A DNA stretch of 6,430 nt from a bacterium. Its GTDB lineage: Bacteria; SZUA-79; Acidulodesulfobacterales; Acidulodesulfobacteraceae. The stretch covers positions 1-6,430 of the forward strand of contig JAJZLA010000097.1 in the NCBI GenBank assembly GCA_021803845.1. Reading direction: 5' to 3'. The notes under the pieces were generated by a model. It saw nothing but the letters and a program-made list of their open reading frames with translations. It searched no databases and was not told where the DNA came from. Shown piece after piece: positions 1 through 6,430 of the stretch; position 1 is the stretch's first letter, and each line of letters begins with the position of its first letter. The position numbers and the translations under genes were made by a program.

Positions 1-279
1 TATCATAGAAGTAAAACCGGCGGATTTTAATATCGGATAAGCGTTAAGATAATTATTTTCGTATCCGTCGTCGAAAGTTATAAGAATCGGTTTTTTTACG
101 GAAAGTTTATGCCCTTTTATAAAAGATAGGATTTCTTTTGGATTTATAGTTTCATAGCCTAAAAATTTAAGGAGTGCCAACTGCCTTTTAAACTGCCTCG
201 GCGTTACGTATAAACCTTTAAATACGGCGTCTTTTTTTGGATAGTCTATTTTATGGTAGTATAATACGGGAATTTTCAT
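1..279 (-). CDS. NodB-type polysaccharide deacetylase, N-terminal part (cut by the left edge)
   Basis: The first 93 codons of a deacetylase gene run off the left end of the window. The protein begins MKIPVLYYHKID, the conserved 'YH' opening of cytoplasmic-type polysaccharide deacetylases. It reaches the first NodB catalytic motif, TFDDGY, at residues 68-73. By family knowledge, D70 is the catalytic base and D71 a metal ligand. The later metal-binding histidines would lie beyond the edge. Family members remove acetyl groups from N-acetylated sugars in cell-wall or surface glycans; the substrate here cannot be told. No signal peptide is seen, so the enzyme is probably cytoplasmic or acts on a membrane-linked precursor. 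The ATG at 279 is the only reasonable start, because the argJ stop lies in the same frame 12 bases upstream. No clear ribosome binding site precedes it, so translation may depend on ribosomes finishing argJ. The family call is firm; the exact role is unknown. Confidence 0.9.
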   Translation of the reverse strand, partial: MKIPVLYYHKIDYPKKDAVFKGLYVTPRQFKRQLALLKFLGYETINPKEILSFIKGHKLSVKKPILITFDDGYENNYLNAYPILKSAGFTSMI

Positions 280-291
280 GAGATAAACCCG

Positions 292-1497
292 CTAACTTCT
301 GTAAGACGCGTTTATATCTATATATCCATGAGTAAGATTGCAAGTCAAAACCGAACGCTTTTTATTTCCGGATTTTAAATCTATTTCAACATCAATTTCT
401 TTTGGGGACAGTACAGTTTTCTCTATATCTTTCTTCAATTTTTTAGAAGCCGTAGAATTTTCTACTATAATTTTTCCGTTTATGTAAATATCTATACTTT
501 CGGCTTTGAGAGGAACTCCGGCTCTTCCGACCGCCGCCATTATTCTGCCCCAGTTTAAATCTTCCCCCGTTATCATCGTTTTAAAAAGCGGCGAGTTTGC
601 TACCGTTAACGCGGTTTTCTTTGCGCCTGCTTCAGTAGGGGCATTGACTACCGTTACTTTAATAAACTTAGTTGCCCCTTCTCCGTCAATAATAATCATT
701 TTTGCAAGTTCGTAACAGACTTCGAATAAAACTTCTTTTACTATTTGGTAATTATTCTGATTTTGCTTTGATTTAGCTTTGTTCCCGGTTAAATCAATTA
801 CGGGATCGTCTGATGCCGGATAAAAAAACGAAGCAGTATCGTTAGTCGAGGTATCTCCGTCGACCGTAATAGAATTGAAAGATGCTTCGACGCATTCTTT
901 AAACATTTTATCGGCAGTTTCTTTTTTTATAGGAACGTCCGTAAATATAAAAGCCAGCATAGTAGCCATATCCGGCATAATCATACCTGACCCCTTAGCT
1001 GCGCCTTTAATTTGATATTTCCTGCCGTCTATAGAAAAACTTTTAACGGCCGTCTTAGGAAACGTGTCTGTAGTCATAATAGCTTTGGTAAAATTATCGA
1101 AACTTTCTTTATCGGCAGAATTTACCAAGTCGGGAATTGTCTGCTCGATAATAGAAACGTTAAGCCTTTCGCCTATTACGCCGGTAGAACACGTAAAAAC
1201 CGAACTTTCATCGATGCCTGCTTCTTTTGCCAGCGATTTAACTACCTTCAGAGCGTCTTCCATGCCTTGCTCACCGTTGCATGCATTTGCATTTCCGGAA
1301 TTCACTATCAACGCTTTTATAATATTTTTGGAATTTTTTTTAGATATTACGACCGGCGCCGCCTTAACTTTATTTTTAGTAAAAACGGCGCTGACTCTAA
1401 GCGGAAACTTAGAAATCATTAATCCCAAATCTAAATCTTTATTTTTTTTAAGCCCGCAGGCTTTACCGGCAAATAAAAAATTATTCATTTTTTCCAT
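292..1497 (-). CDS. argJ: ArgJ, glutamate N-acetyltransferase (ornithine acetyltransferase)
   Basis: ArgJ moves the acetyl group from N2-acetylornithine to glutamate, giving ornithine and N-acetylglutamate in the cyclic arginine pathway. Some members also use acetyl-CoA and so act at the first step too; sequence alone does not settle this. The precursor cleaves itself before a conserved threonine. Here the site is in KGSGMIMPDMATML (168-181), with Thr179 as new N-terminus and nucleophile, so the alpha chain is 1-178 and the beta chain 179-401. Other family blocks present are NSGNANACNG (66-75), CSTGVIGE (103-110, oxyanion hole), MTTDTFPK (141-148), TVDGDTSTND (211-220), DGEGATKF (271-278), WGRIMAAVGRAG (316-327) and the C-terminal NASYRS. 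At 401 residues it is full length, though it lacks the usual 'TAPKGF' lead-in near the N-terminus. The start at 1497 overlaps secA by 17 bases. The ATG at 1488 (three residues shorter, GGA just upstream) is an equally possible start. Likely cotranscribed with secA. Confidence 0.96.
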   Translation of the reverse strand: MEKMNNFLFAGKACGLKKNKDLDLGLMISKFPLRVSAVFTKNKVKAAPVVISKKNSKNIIKALIVNSGNANACNGEQGMEDALKVVKSLAKEAGIDESSVFTCSTGVIGERLNVSIIEQTIPDLVNSADKESFDNFTKAIMTTDTFPKTAVKSFSIDGRKYQIKGAAKGSGMIMPDMATMLAFIFTDVPIKKETADKMFKECVEASFNSITVDGDTSTNDTASFFYPASDDPVIDLTGNKAKSKQNQNNYQIVKEVLFEVCYELAKMIIIDGEGATKFIKVTVVNAPTEAGAKKTALTVANSPLFKTMITGEDLNWGRIMAAVGRAGVPLKAESIDIYINGKIIVENSTASKKLKKDIEKTVLSPKEIDVEIDLKSGNKKRSVLTCNLTHGYIDINASYRS

Positions 1498-4132
1498 GGC
1501 AATTTTTATATTTTTTACCGCTGCCGCAGGGGCAAGGTTCGTTCCTTCCTATTTTTTTCGGTTTGACTATAGGTTTTTGTTTTTCTTCCTGCCCTTTATT
1601 CATTTCGTTATGCGTAAGCACTATGTTGTCGGAAAGCAGTCCTGCGCCCTCTATAATGTCTTCGGCGTTAATACCGTCTTCAAACTGAACGGCTATTATC
1701 GAATTCAGGGCTTCTTCTTTCATCCTAAACTGCATATTTATAAATAAAGAATATGCTTCTTTCTGATATTCTATAAGAGGATTCACCTGGGCATAGCCCC
1801 TTAACCCTATGCCTTCTTTGAGAACGTCTAAAGAAGTCAAGGCATCTTTCCATAAACTGTCGACCGCCTGAAGATAAAGAGCTTTTAATATGTCTAATTT
1901 TTGGTCTTCCGGAAACGATTCAATTTTTGTATCTATATTTTTTTTAATTAAATCCGCAATCGAATTAAAAAACTCGCGTCTCGACATTTTCTTAAATAAA
2001 TTTATTAGCGCATTTTTCTTATCTTCCTCGGATAAATGTTCGATATTTTCGTTAATTAGTCCGGTATTTAAACTTAAATTTTTAACGTCCGATATATTGA
2101 TAGACAGACTGACTTTTAATATTTCCAGAAGCCCTTCTATATCCCAATTTTCGCTATGCGTTTTTTCGGGGACGTAGGTTTCAAAATAGGATTCAAGCAA
2201 GGCTTCGACATCAAATGCTATATCTTCTTTTATTTCGGATATATCGCATATCTCAAGCATTCTTTTTCTGTACGAATATATAAGCTCTCTCTGTTTATTC
2301 ATAACGTTGTCGTAATCTATAAGATTTTTTCTGATATCGAAATTATGGCCTTCGACTTTTTTCTGAGCATTTTCTATCGCCTTAGAAATCATGCCGTGTT
2401 CAATAGCCTGTCCGTCTTTGAGACCAAGTTTTTCTAAGAACGGTGCAAGCCTTTCGGAGCCGAATATTCTCATAAGGTCGTCTTCCAAGGATACATAAAA
2501 CCTTGAAGAGCCTACGTCGCCCTGTCTGCCCGACCTCCCCCTTAGCTGATTGTCTATTCGCCTGGATTCATGTCTTTCCGTTCCTATAACGTGAAGACCG
2601 CCAATATCTTTAACTCCCTCCCCGAGAACTATATCCGTTCCTCTTCCGGCCATATTCGTAGAAATGGTAACGGATTTTTTCTGTCCGGCGTTTGCGATAA
2701 TTTGCGCTTCTTTAGCATTATTTTTTGCGTTGAGGACAGAATGGGGTATTCCTTTTTTCTTTAAAATACTGCTTAGACTTTCCGATTTTTCTACCGAAAC
2801 CGTTCCTACGAGAACAGGCTGACCCGTTTTATATTTTTCGGCAATTTCGTCGGCTACGGCACTGAATTTTTCAGCTTCGGTGGCATAGACTAAATCGGCA
2901 TGGTCTTTTCTTGTCATAGGTTTATTGGTAGGAATAACGACGACGTCCAAGTTGTATATTTTTTTAAACTCTTCGGCTTCGGTATCGGCAGTTCCGGTCA
3001 TACCTGCTAATTTATTATACATCCTGAAAAAATTCTGAAAAGTAACCGTAGCGAGGGTCTGATTTTCGCCTTCTACTTTAAGATGCTCTTTTGCTTCTAA
3101 CGCCTGATGCAGTCCTTCTCCGTAACGTCTTCCGTTCATAACGCGTCCGGTAAATTCATCGACTATGACTACCTGATTGTCCTGAATTAAGTAATCTACA
3201 TCCTTGAAATAGCAGGCATGAGCCCTGAGGGACTGATTTACGGCATGCAGTAAATCTAAATGCCTCGGGTCGTAAATATTTTTTATTTTTAAAGCATTTT
3301 CTACTTTTTCTATGCCTTCTTCGGTCATAATAGCGGTTTTTAATTTCTCGTCGACGGTAAAGTCTTCATCCTTAACAAGTTTGCGCACGGCCTTATCGGC
3401 ATTATAATATAATTCGGTCGTTTCTTCGGATTCGCCGGAAATAATGAGAGGCGTTCTCGCCTCGTCTATAAGAACGGAATCTACTTCGTCTATTATGGCG
3501 TAATTAAGCTCTCTTTGAACGTAATCGTCTAAAGAGTATTTCATATTGTCCCTAAGGTAATCGAATCCAAATTCGTTATTGGTGCCGTATGTTACGTCGC
3601 AATTATAAGCTTTTTTTCTTGCGTCGTCGTCCATATCGTTGGTGATGACCCCGACAGAAAGGCCCAGCAGATTATATGCCTTACCCATCCATTCGGCGTC
3701 TCTTTTGGCAAGATAGTCGTTAACGGTTATAATATGTACGCCTCTTCCGGTCAAACTGTTTAAATACGCGGGCATAACCGCAACTAAAGTTTTTCCTTCG
3801 CCTGTCGCCATTTCGGCTATCTTTCCGGAATGCAAAACAGCGGCTCCTATAAGCTGAACATCGAATGCCCTAAGTCCGAGAGCGCGCTTTATTCCTTCTC
3901 TTGCGATGGCAAAAACTGACGGCATTATTTCTTCAAGCTTCTTATCCTGTTCCGAATGGGCAAGGTCTTTTAATTCATCTTTAAACTTAAGCGTAATACT
4001 CTTTATTTCGTCATCGCCTATACCGGAATACTGGGGTTCCAAAGAGTTAATCTTTTCTACTAAAGGCTTTAATCTGGCAATCTCCCTCTGGTTGCTTGTT
4101 CCAAAAATGCTTTTTAATATTTTCATTACCAA
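1481..4132 (-). CDS. secA: SecA, preprotein translocase ATPase
   Basis: SecA is the cytoplasmic and membrane-peripheral motor that pushes unfolded secretory proteins through SecYEG using ATP. At 883 residues it is close to the E. coli length (about 901). Domains in order: nucleotide-binding domain 1 with Walker A MATGEGKT (108-115) and Walker B DEVDSVLIDEARTP (215-228); preprotein cross-linking domain (roughly 230-370); nucleotide-binding domain 2 with NMAGRGTDIVLG (493-504) and arginine-finger motif QLRGRSGRQGD (529-539); helical scaffold/wing from about 590, with DYDNVMNKQR (606-615); the two-helix finger around LRGYAQ (777-782); and a C-terminal zinc-binding SEC-C motif with Cys867, Cys869, Cys878 and His879, which in relatives binds SecB and phospholipid. 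The TTG at 4132 is chosen because GGGGGAA lies eight bases upstream; the ATG at 4126 would remove two residues. The finger region has unusual residues (see findings). It lies 20 bases after pmbA and overlaps argJ. Confidence 0.98.
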   Translation of the reverse strand: MVMKILKSIFGTSNQREIARLKPLVEKINSLEPQYSGIGDDEIKSITLKFKDELKDLAHSEQDKKLEEIMPSVFAIAREGIKRALGLRAFDVQLIGAAVLHSGKIAEMATGEGKTLVAVMPAYLNSLTGRGVHIITVNDYLAKRDAEWMGKAYNLLGLSVGVITNDMDDDARKKAYNCDVTYGTNNEFGFDYLRDNMKYSLDDYVQRELNYAIIDEVDSVLIDEARTPLIISGESEETTELYYNADKAVRKLVKDEDFTVDEKLKTAIMTEEGIEKVENALKIKNIYDPRHLDLLHAVNQSLRAHACYFKDVDYLIQDNQVVIVDEFTGRVMNGRRYGEGLHQALEAKEHLKVEGENQTLATVTFQNFFRMYNKLAGMTGTADTEAEEFKKIYNLDVVVIPTNKPMTRKDHADLVYATEAEKFSAVADEIAEKYKTGQPVLVGTVSVEKSESLSSILKKKGIPHSVLNAKNNAKEAQIIANAGQKKSVTISTNMAGRGTDIVLGEGVKDIGGLHVIGTERHESRRIDNQLRGRSGRQGDVGSSRFYVSLEDDLMRIFGSERLAPFLEKLGLKDGQAIEHGMISKAIENAQKKVEGHNFDIRKNLIDYDNVMNKQRELIYSYRKRMLEICDISEIKEDIAFDVEALLESYFETYVPEKTHSENWDIEGLLEILKVSLSINISDVKNLSLNTGLINENIEHLSEEDKKNALINLFKKMSRREFFNSIADLIKKNIDTKIESFPEDQKLDILKALYLQAVDSLWKDALTSLDVLKEGIGLRGYAQVNPLIEYQKEAYSLFINMQFRMKEEALNSIIAVQFEDGINAEDIIEGAGLLSDNIVLTHNEMNKGQEEKQKPIVKPKKIGRNEPCPCGSGKKYKNCHGKNE

Positions 4133-4140
4133 AGTAAATG

Positions 4141-4147
4141 TTCCCCC
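4141..4147 (-). promoter_or_regulatory. Ribosome binding site of secA
   Basis: On the minus strand GGGGGAA is a strong purine-rich Shine-Dalgarno-like sequence between the pmbA stop and secA. It sits 8 bases before the TTG at 4132 and 14 bases before the ATG at 4126. Normal spacing is about 5-9 bases, so it favours the TTG start. This is an inference from spacing only. Confidence 0.6.
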
Positions 4148-4152
4148 GTTTT

Positions 4153-5577
4153 TTATTTTCCAGAAACCTGAATATTTTCAAACAATATAGAAGGCGAACC
4201 GACCGAACCGAAAAAACGCAGGTCGTTAGCTATTTTAGATATGCCGTTAAATAACTGCATAATATTTCCGCTTACCGCTATTCCTTTTACAGGAAAATCT
4301 ATTTTCCCGTTTTTAACGAAAAATCCTGCGGCTCCCAGCGAAAACTCCCCCGTATAAGGTTTTGCCATATGAAGACCCATAAGTTCCGTTATATAAAGCC
4401 CTTCTTTTATAGAGCCTATTATATCTAAAATATTAGTTTCGCCGTTTTTTATAAAAAAATTAGTAGAACCTATGCCGGGCGGAAGGATAAACGAACGCCC
4501 CGCCGAATTTCCGGAAGACTTTACTCCGTATATTTTTCCGTACCTGATATCGTAAAGATAGGAATCTATAGTGCCGGAAGAGCATAAAACTTTTGTTTTC
4601 ATCTTTACGCCTTCTCTGTCGAACATGTCGGTTAGCGCCCCGCCGTATAAAAGACCGTCGTCTATTATGTCTAATTTGTCGGAAAATATTTTTTTGCCTA
4701 TTTTACCTTCCAATAACGATTTCTTTTTATAAACGCTGTCCGCGTAAAATGACTGCTTCAATATTCCGAGAATCTCCGAAGAAGTATAGTTATCGAAAAC
4801 AACCGGATAATTTCCGCTTGCTGCCGTTCTTGCTCCAAGCTGATCTACGCCTTTTTTAGCGGCATTCATAGCTGCTTTTTTAAACTTCAGGTCGCCGAAA
4901 CCGTGGGAAAAATCAAAATCGAACCCCGAACCTGTATCTTCGCCATCCCGTGACGCAACGGACAAAAATATCTCATAAAAAGTTTTTATTGAAGAAACGT
5001 CAATTCCTTTTGAATTATAAAATCTTTTATTGATTAATGTCTCGGAATACGACGGTTTATCTACTTTGTATATTTTTTTGTCGTATGAATAAGCAATTTC
5101 TTCCATTTCAAGCAGTAAAGACTTTTTTTTATCGATATCTATGTCTACGCCATCTTCGGAATAAATGCCTAATTTTTCGGGAGTAGATATATCGTCATCG
5201 CCGCTATAATAGTCGTCCTTTTCCGCAAATTCGGCAAATTCGTCCGCCTCCATATATTTTAAAAGCGAGTAAGCGCCGTTTAAAGAGTTTAAAATTTTAT
5301 CGCTTTCTAATCCAAGACAATAAGAAAAACTCATCTTCTTTTTGTCTAAAAGTCTTATGTTTAATCCGTTAGTTTCCGCATTTACATAGTTAGAAATACC
5401 GCCGTCCTCCGATTCCATTTTGAGGACTTTTGAATTAAACATATAAAGCTCGAACTCTATGCCTTTATTTTTACAATAATCTTCGGTAATTGAAGCGGCA
5501 GAATCAAAAAACGGGCTTCCGCCTTCGATGCCGCTCTGCAATTCCCCCTTCGTTATTTTTTTATTTACGTCAGCCAT
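4153..5577 (-). CDS. pmbA: PmbA/TldE-family protein (TldD partner, lacks the zinc-protease motif)
   Basis: This belongs to the TldD/PmbA (peptidase U62) family. In E. coli, TldD and TldE (PmbA) form a heterodimeric metalloprotease that trims microcin B17 and helps degrade the antitoxin CcdA; only TldD carries the HExxxH zinc site. No HExxxH is present here, so this is a TldE/PmbA-type subunit. Recognisable blocks are GIEFELYMFNSK (39-50) in the N-terminal domain, FDREGVKMKTKVL (319-331), KSSGNSAGR (353-361), EGLYITELMG (392-401), YTGEFSLGAAGF (408-419) and VSGNIMQLF (435-443), then a GSVGSPSILF end (457-466), as in PmbA C-terminal domains. At 474 residues it is slightly longer than usual, with roughly 20-25 extra N-terminal residues and an acidic stretch at 111-148. 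The ATG at 5577 is preceded by AAAGG with a long 13-base spacer (5591-5595). No tldD is in the window. The protein is cytoplasmic, with no signal peptide or membrane segment. Its substrate is unknown. Confidence 0.92.
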   Translation of the reverse strand: MADVNKKITKGELQSGIEGGSPFFDSAASITEDYCKNKGIEFELYMFNSKVLKMESEDGGISNYVNAETNGLNIRLLDKKKMSFSYCLGLESDKILNSLNGAYSLLKYMEADEFAEFAEKDDYYSGDDDISTPEKLGIYSEDGVDIDIDKKKSLLLEMEEIAYSYDKKIYKVDKPSYSETLINKRFYNSKGIDVSSIKTFYEIFLSVASRDGEDTGSGFDFDFSHGFGDLKFKKAAMNAAKKGVDQLGARTAASGNYPVVFDNYTSSEILGILKQSFYADSVYKKKSLLEGKIGKKIFSDKLDIIDDGLLYGGALTDMFDREGVKMKTKVLCSSGTIDSYLYDIRYGKIYGVKSSGNSAGRSFILPPGIGSTNFFIKNGETNILDIIGSIKEGLYITELMGLHMAKPYTGEFSLGAAGFFVKNGKIDFPVKGIAVSGNIMQLFNGISKIANDLRFFGSVGSPSILFENIQVSGK

Positions 5578-5700
5578 ATATTTTATATTTCCTTTATCTT
5601 TTTTTAACGGTTAATTTAAAATTCCGTTTTGCCTGCCCCGTCTTCCGTTAGTTTTATTTTTTTATGCGCGATTATTTTATTATTATTATTTTACCGAATA
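5578..5700. other. AT-rich gap between the regulatory kinase gene and pmbA
   Basis: This is the only sizeable gap in the window. It holds a low-complexity run of ATT/TTA units (about 5671-5693), a short GC-richer patch near 5634-5645, a weak 5-bp inverted repeat (5606-5610 with 5624-5628) and a weak AAAGG ribosome binding site for pmbA at 5591-5595. A promoter for pmbA-secA-argJ could lie here because AT-rich hexamers are abundant, but I see no well-spaced -35/-10 pair and no terminator with a strong stem and T-run. Confidence 0.4.
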
Positions 5701-6430
5701 CTATTTGTTGTTTATGCGGGATATTATATCCGCGGCGACTTCCTCTATCGATTTATCGGTAATATCTATAATATATGCGTTTAATTTAGCGTATATAGAC
5801 ATTGAATGGGCAAGTTCTTTTTCTATAGATTCTTTCGATACGTAATCCTGTGAAAGACCAAGCCCCATTCTTTTCAACCTTTCTTTTCTTAAACTTGAAA
5901 TTCTTCCGGCGTCGGAAACCAAACCGAATATTTTATTCCTTTGAACCTTAAATACCGTATCGTCTATAACCTGAGAATCTATTATGGGAATATTAGCCGC
6001 TTTAAATCCTCTTTGGGCAAGAAAAAGACAAAGCGGAGTCTTTGACGTCCTTGATATGCCCAGTATAAGGGCATCCGCTTCCAAAACTTCGTCTATCCTT
6101 TGTCCATCGTCGTGTTTAACAGCATATTCCAAAGCATCTATTCTTTTAAAATACTCGTCGTTAACCCTGTGGATTAAACCGGGCTTTCTTTCTGGAGAAA
6201 GATTAAGGATATTTGCTATAGAATTAAGTACCGGGCCTATTATATCGATACTAACAATGCCTTTTTCTGCAGATTCCTGAAGCATAATATTTCTCAGCCC
6301 GTCTTTAACTAAAGTAAAAATAACCAATGCTTTTTTTTCTGCGGCTTCCGTTATTATTTCCCTTAATTTCAATTCCGAATCTATCAATAAGAAACGTTTA
6401 AGGCGAACCTCGGGAATAGAAAACTGCGAT
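5701..6430 (-). CDS. PEP synthetase / pyruvate phosphate dikinase regulatory protein (kinase-pyrophosphorylase), 5' end beyond the window
   Basis: This bifunctional enzyme switches PEP synthetase or pyruvate phosphate dikinase (PPDK) off by ADP-dependent phosphorylation of a threonine next to the catalytic histidine, and on again by phosphate-dependent removal that yields pyrophosphate. It thereby sets flux between pyruvate and PEP. The frame is open to the right edge and shows 242 residues; the family is about 270, so roughly the first 20-30 residues are missing. The upstream codons (SQFSIPEVRLKRF) match the family's conserved 'QF' region, so the TTG at 6387 is not the true start. Visible blocks, numbered from the edge, are FTLVKDGLR (38-46), KPGLIHR (82-88), YAVKHDDG (102-109), the P-loop-like GISRTSKTPL (124-133), AANIPI (144-149) and the C-terminal DITDKSIEEVAA (222-233). 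Whether the target is PEP synthetase (PpsR type) or PPDK (PDRP type) cannot be told here, so no symbol is given. Confidence 0.94.
   Translation of the reverse strand, partial: SQFSIPEVRLKRFLLIDSELKLREIITEAAEKKALVIFTLVKDGLRNIMLQESAEKGIVSIDIIGPVLNSIANILNLSPERKPGLIHRVNDEYFKRIDALEYAVKHDDGQRIDEVLEADALILGISRTSKTPLCLFLAQRGFKAANIPIIDSQVIDDTVFKVQRNKIFGLVSDAGRISSLRKERLKRMGLGLSQDYVSKESIEKELAHSMSIYAKLNAYIIDITDKSIEEVAADIISRINNK

Noticed and set aside
1064..1747. A plus-strand open frame of 227 codons across the argJ/secA junction
   Set aside because: It is antisense to two firmly identified genes, has no recognisable domain, and its amino-acid composition looks like the complement of AT-rich coding sequence.
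3906..4190. A plus-strand open frame of 94 codons over the secA start and the pmbA end
   Set aside because: It is a shadow of conserved coding sequence on the other strand, with no convincing ribosome binding site or family match.
5606..5628. Inverted repeat AACGG ... CCGTT in the gap before pmbA, considered as a terminator
   Set aside because: The outer stem is only 5 bp, the inner part is AT pairs with a bulge, and on the minus strand it is followed by A residues rather than a T-run. On the plus strand only four T follow and there is no gene to terminate.
5671..5693. ATT/TTA repeat run as a possible microsatellite or regulatory repeat
   Set aside because: It is short and imperfect, and not unusual for an AT-rich intergenic stretch.
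6385..6387. TTG as the start codon of the regulatory kinase
   Set aside because: The frame stays open to the window edge and the upstream codons encode family-like sequence, so the true start lies outside the window.

Overview
The window is a compact, single-direction block of housekeeping genes. All five genes are on the minus strand, so transcription runs from right to left. In transcription order they are: a PEP synthetase / pyruvate phosphate dikinase regulatory kinase-pyrophosphorylase (5' end beyond the right edge), a PmbA/TldE-family protein, the preprotein translocase ATPase SecA, the arginine-biosynthesis acetyltransferase ArgJ, and a NodB-type polysaccharide deacetylase whose 3' part lies beyond the left edge. 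The large open frames on the plus strand are antisense shadows of these genes.

Organism: the DNA is AT-rich (judged by eye, not counted), with many ATA isoleucine and AAA lysine codons. The gene set is bacterial: SecA with a C-terminal zinc-binding SEC-C tail, a TldE-type protein, ArgJ and a PEP-metabolism regulatory kinase. From general memory, secA directly followed by argJ occurs in Deltaproteobacteria such as Geobacter. Together with the low GC this suggests an AT-rich, probably anaerobic, deltaproteobacterium-like lineage. This is inference and of low to moderate confidence; nothing here fixes the species.

Layout: the regulatory-kinase gene ends at 5701. A 123-base AT-rich gap (5578-5700) follows, then pmbA/tldE (4153-5577), a 20-base gap holding a strong Shine-Dalgarno sequence, and secA (1481-4132). 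argJ (292-1497) overlaps the end of secA by 17 bases. The deacetylase starts only 12 bases after the argJ stop and in the same reading frame. The tight spacing from pmbA to the deacetylase suggests one transcription unit with coupled translation. No convincing promoter or terminator is visible anywhere in the window.

Function: the genes do not form one pathway. They cover carbon-flux control at pyruvate/PEP, peptide processing by the TldD/TldE system, Sec protein export, arginine synthesis and glycan or lipid-sugar deacetylation. I found no mobile element, CRISPR array, RNA gene or undescribed system. The points worth a second look are local: an altered two-helix-finger region in SecA, a TTG start for secA, a TldE with no TldD beside it, and the close in-frame junction between argJ and the deacetylase.
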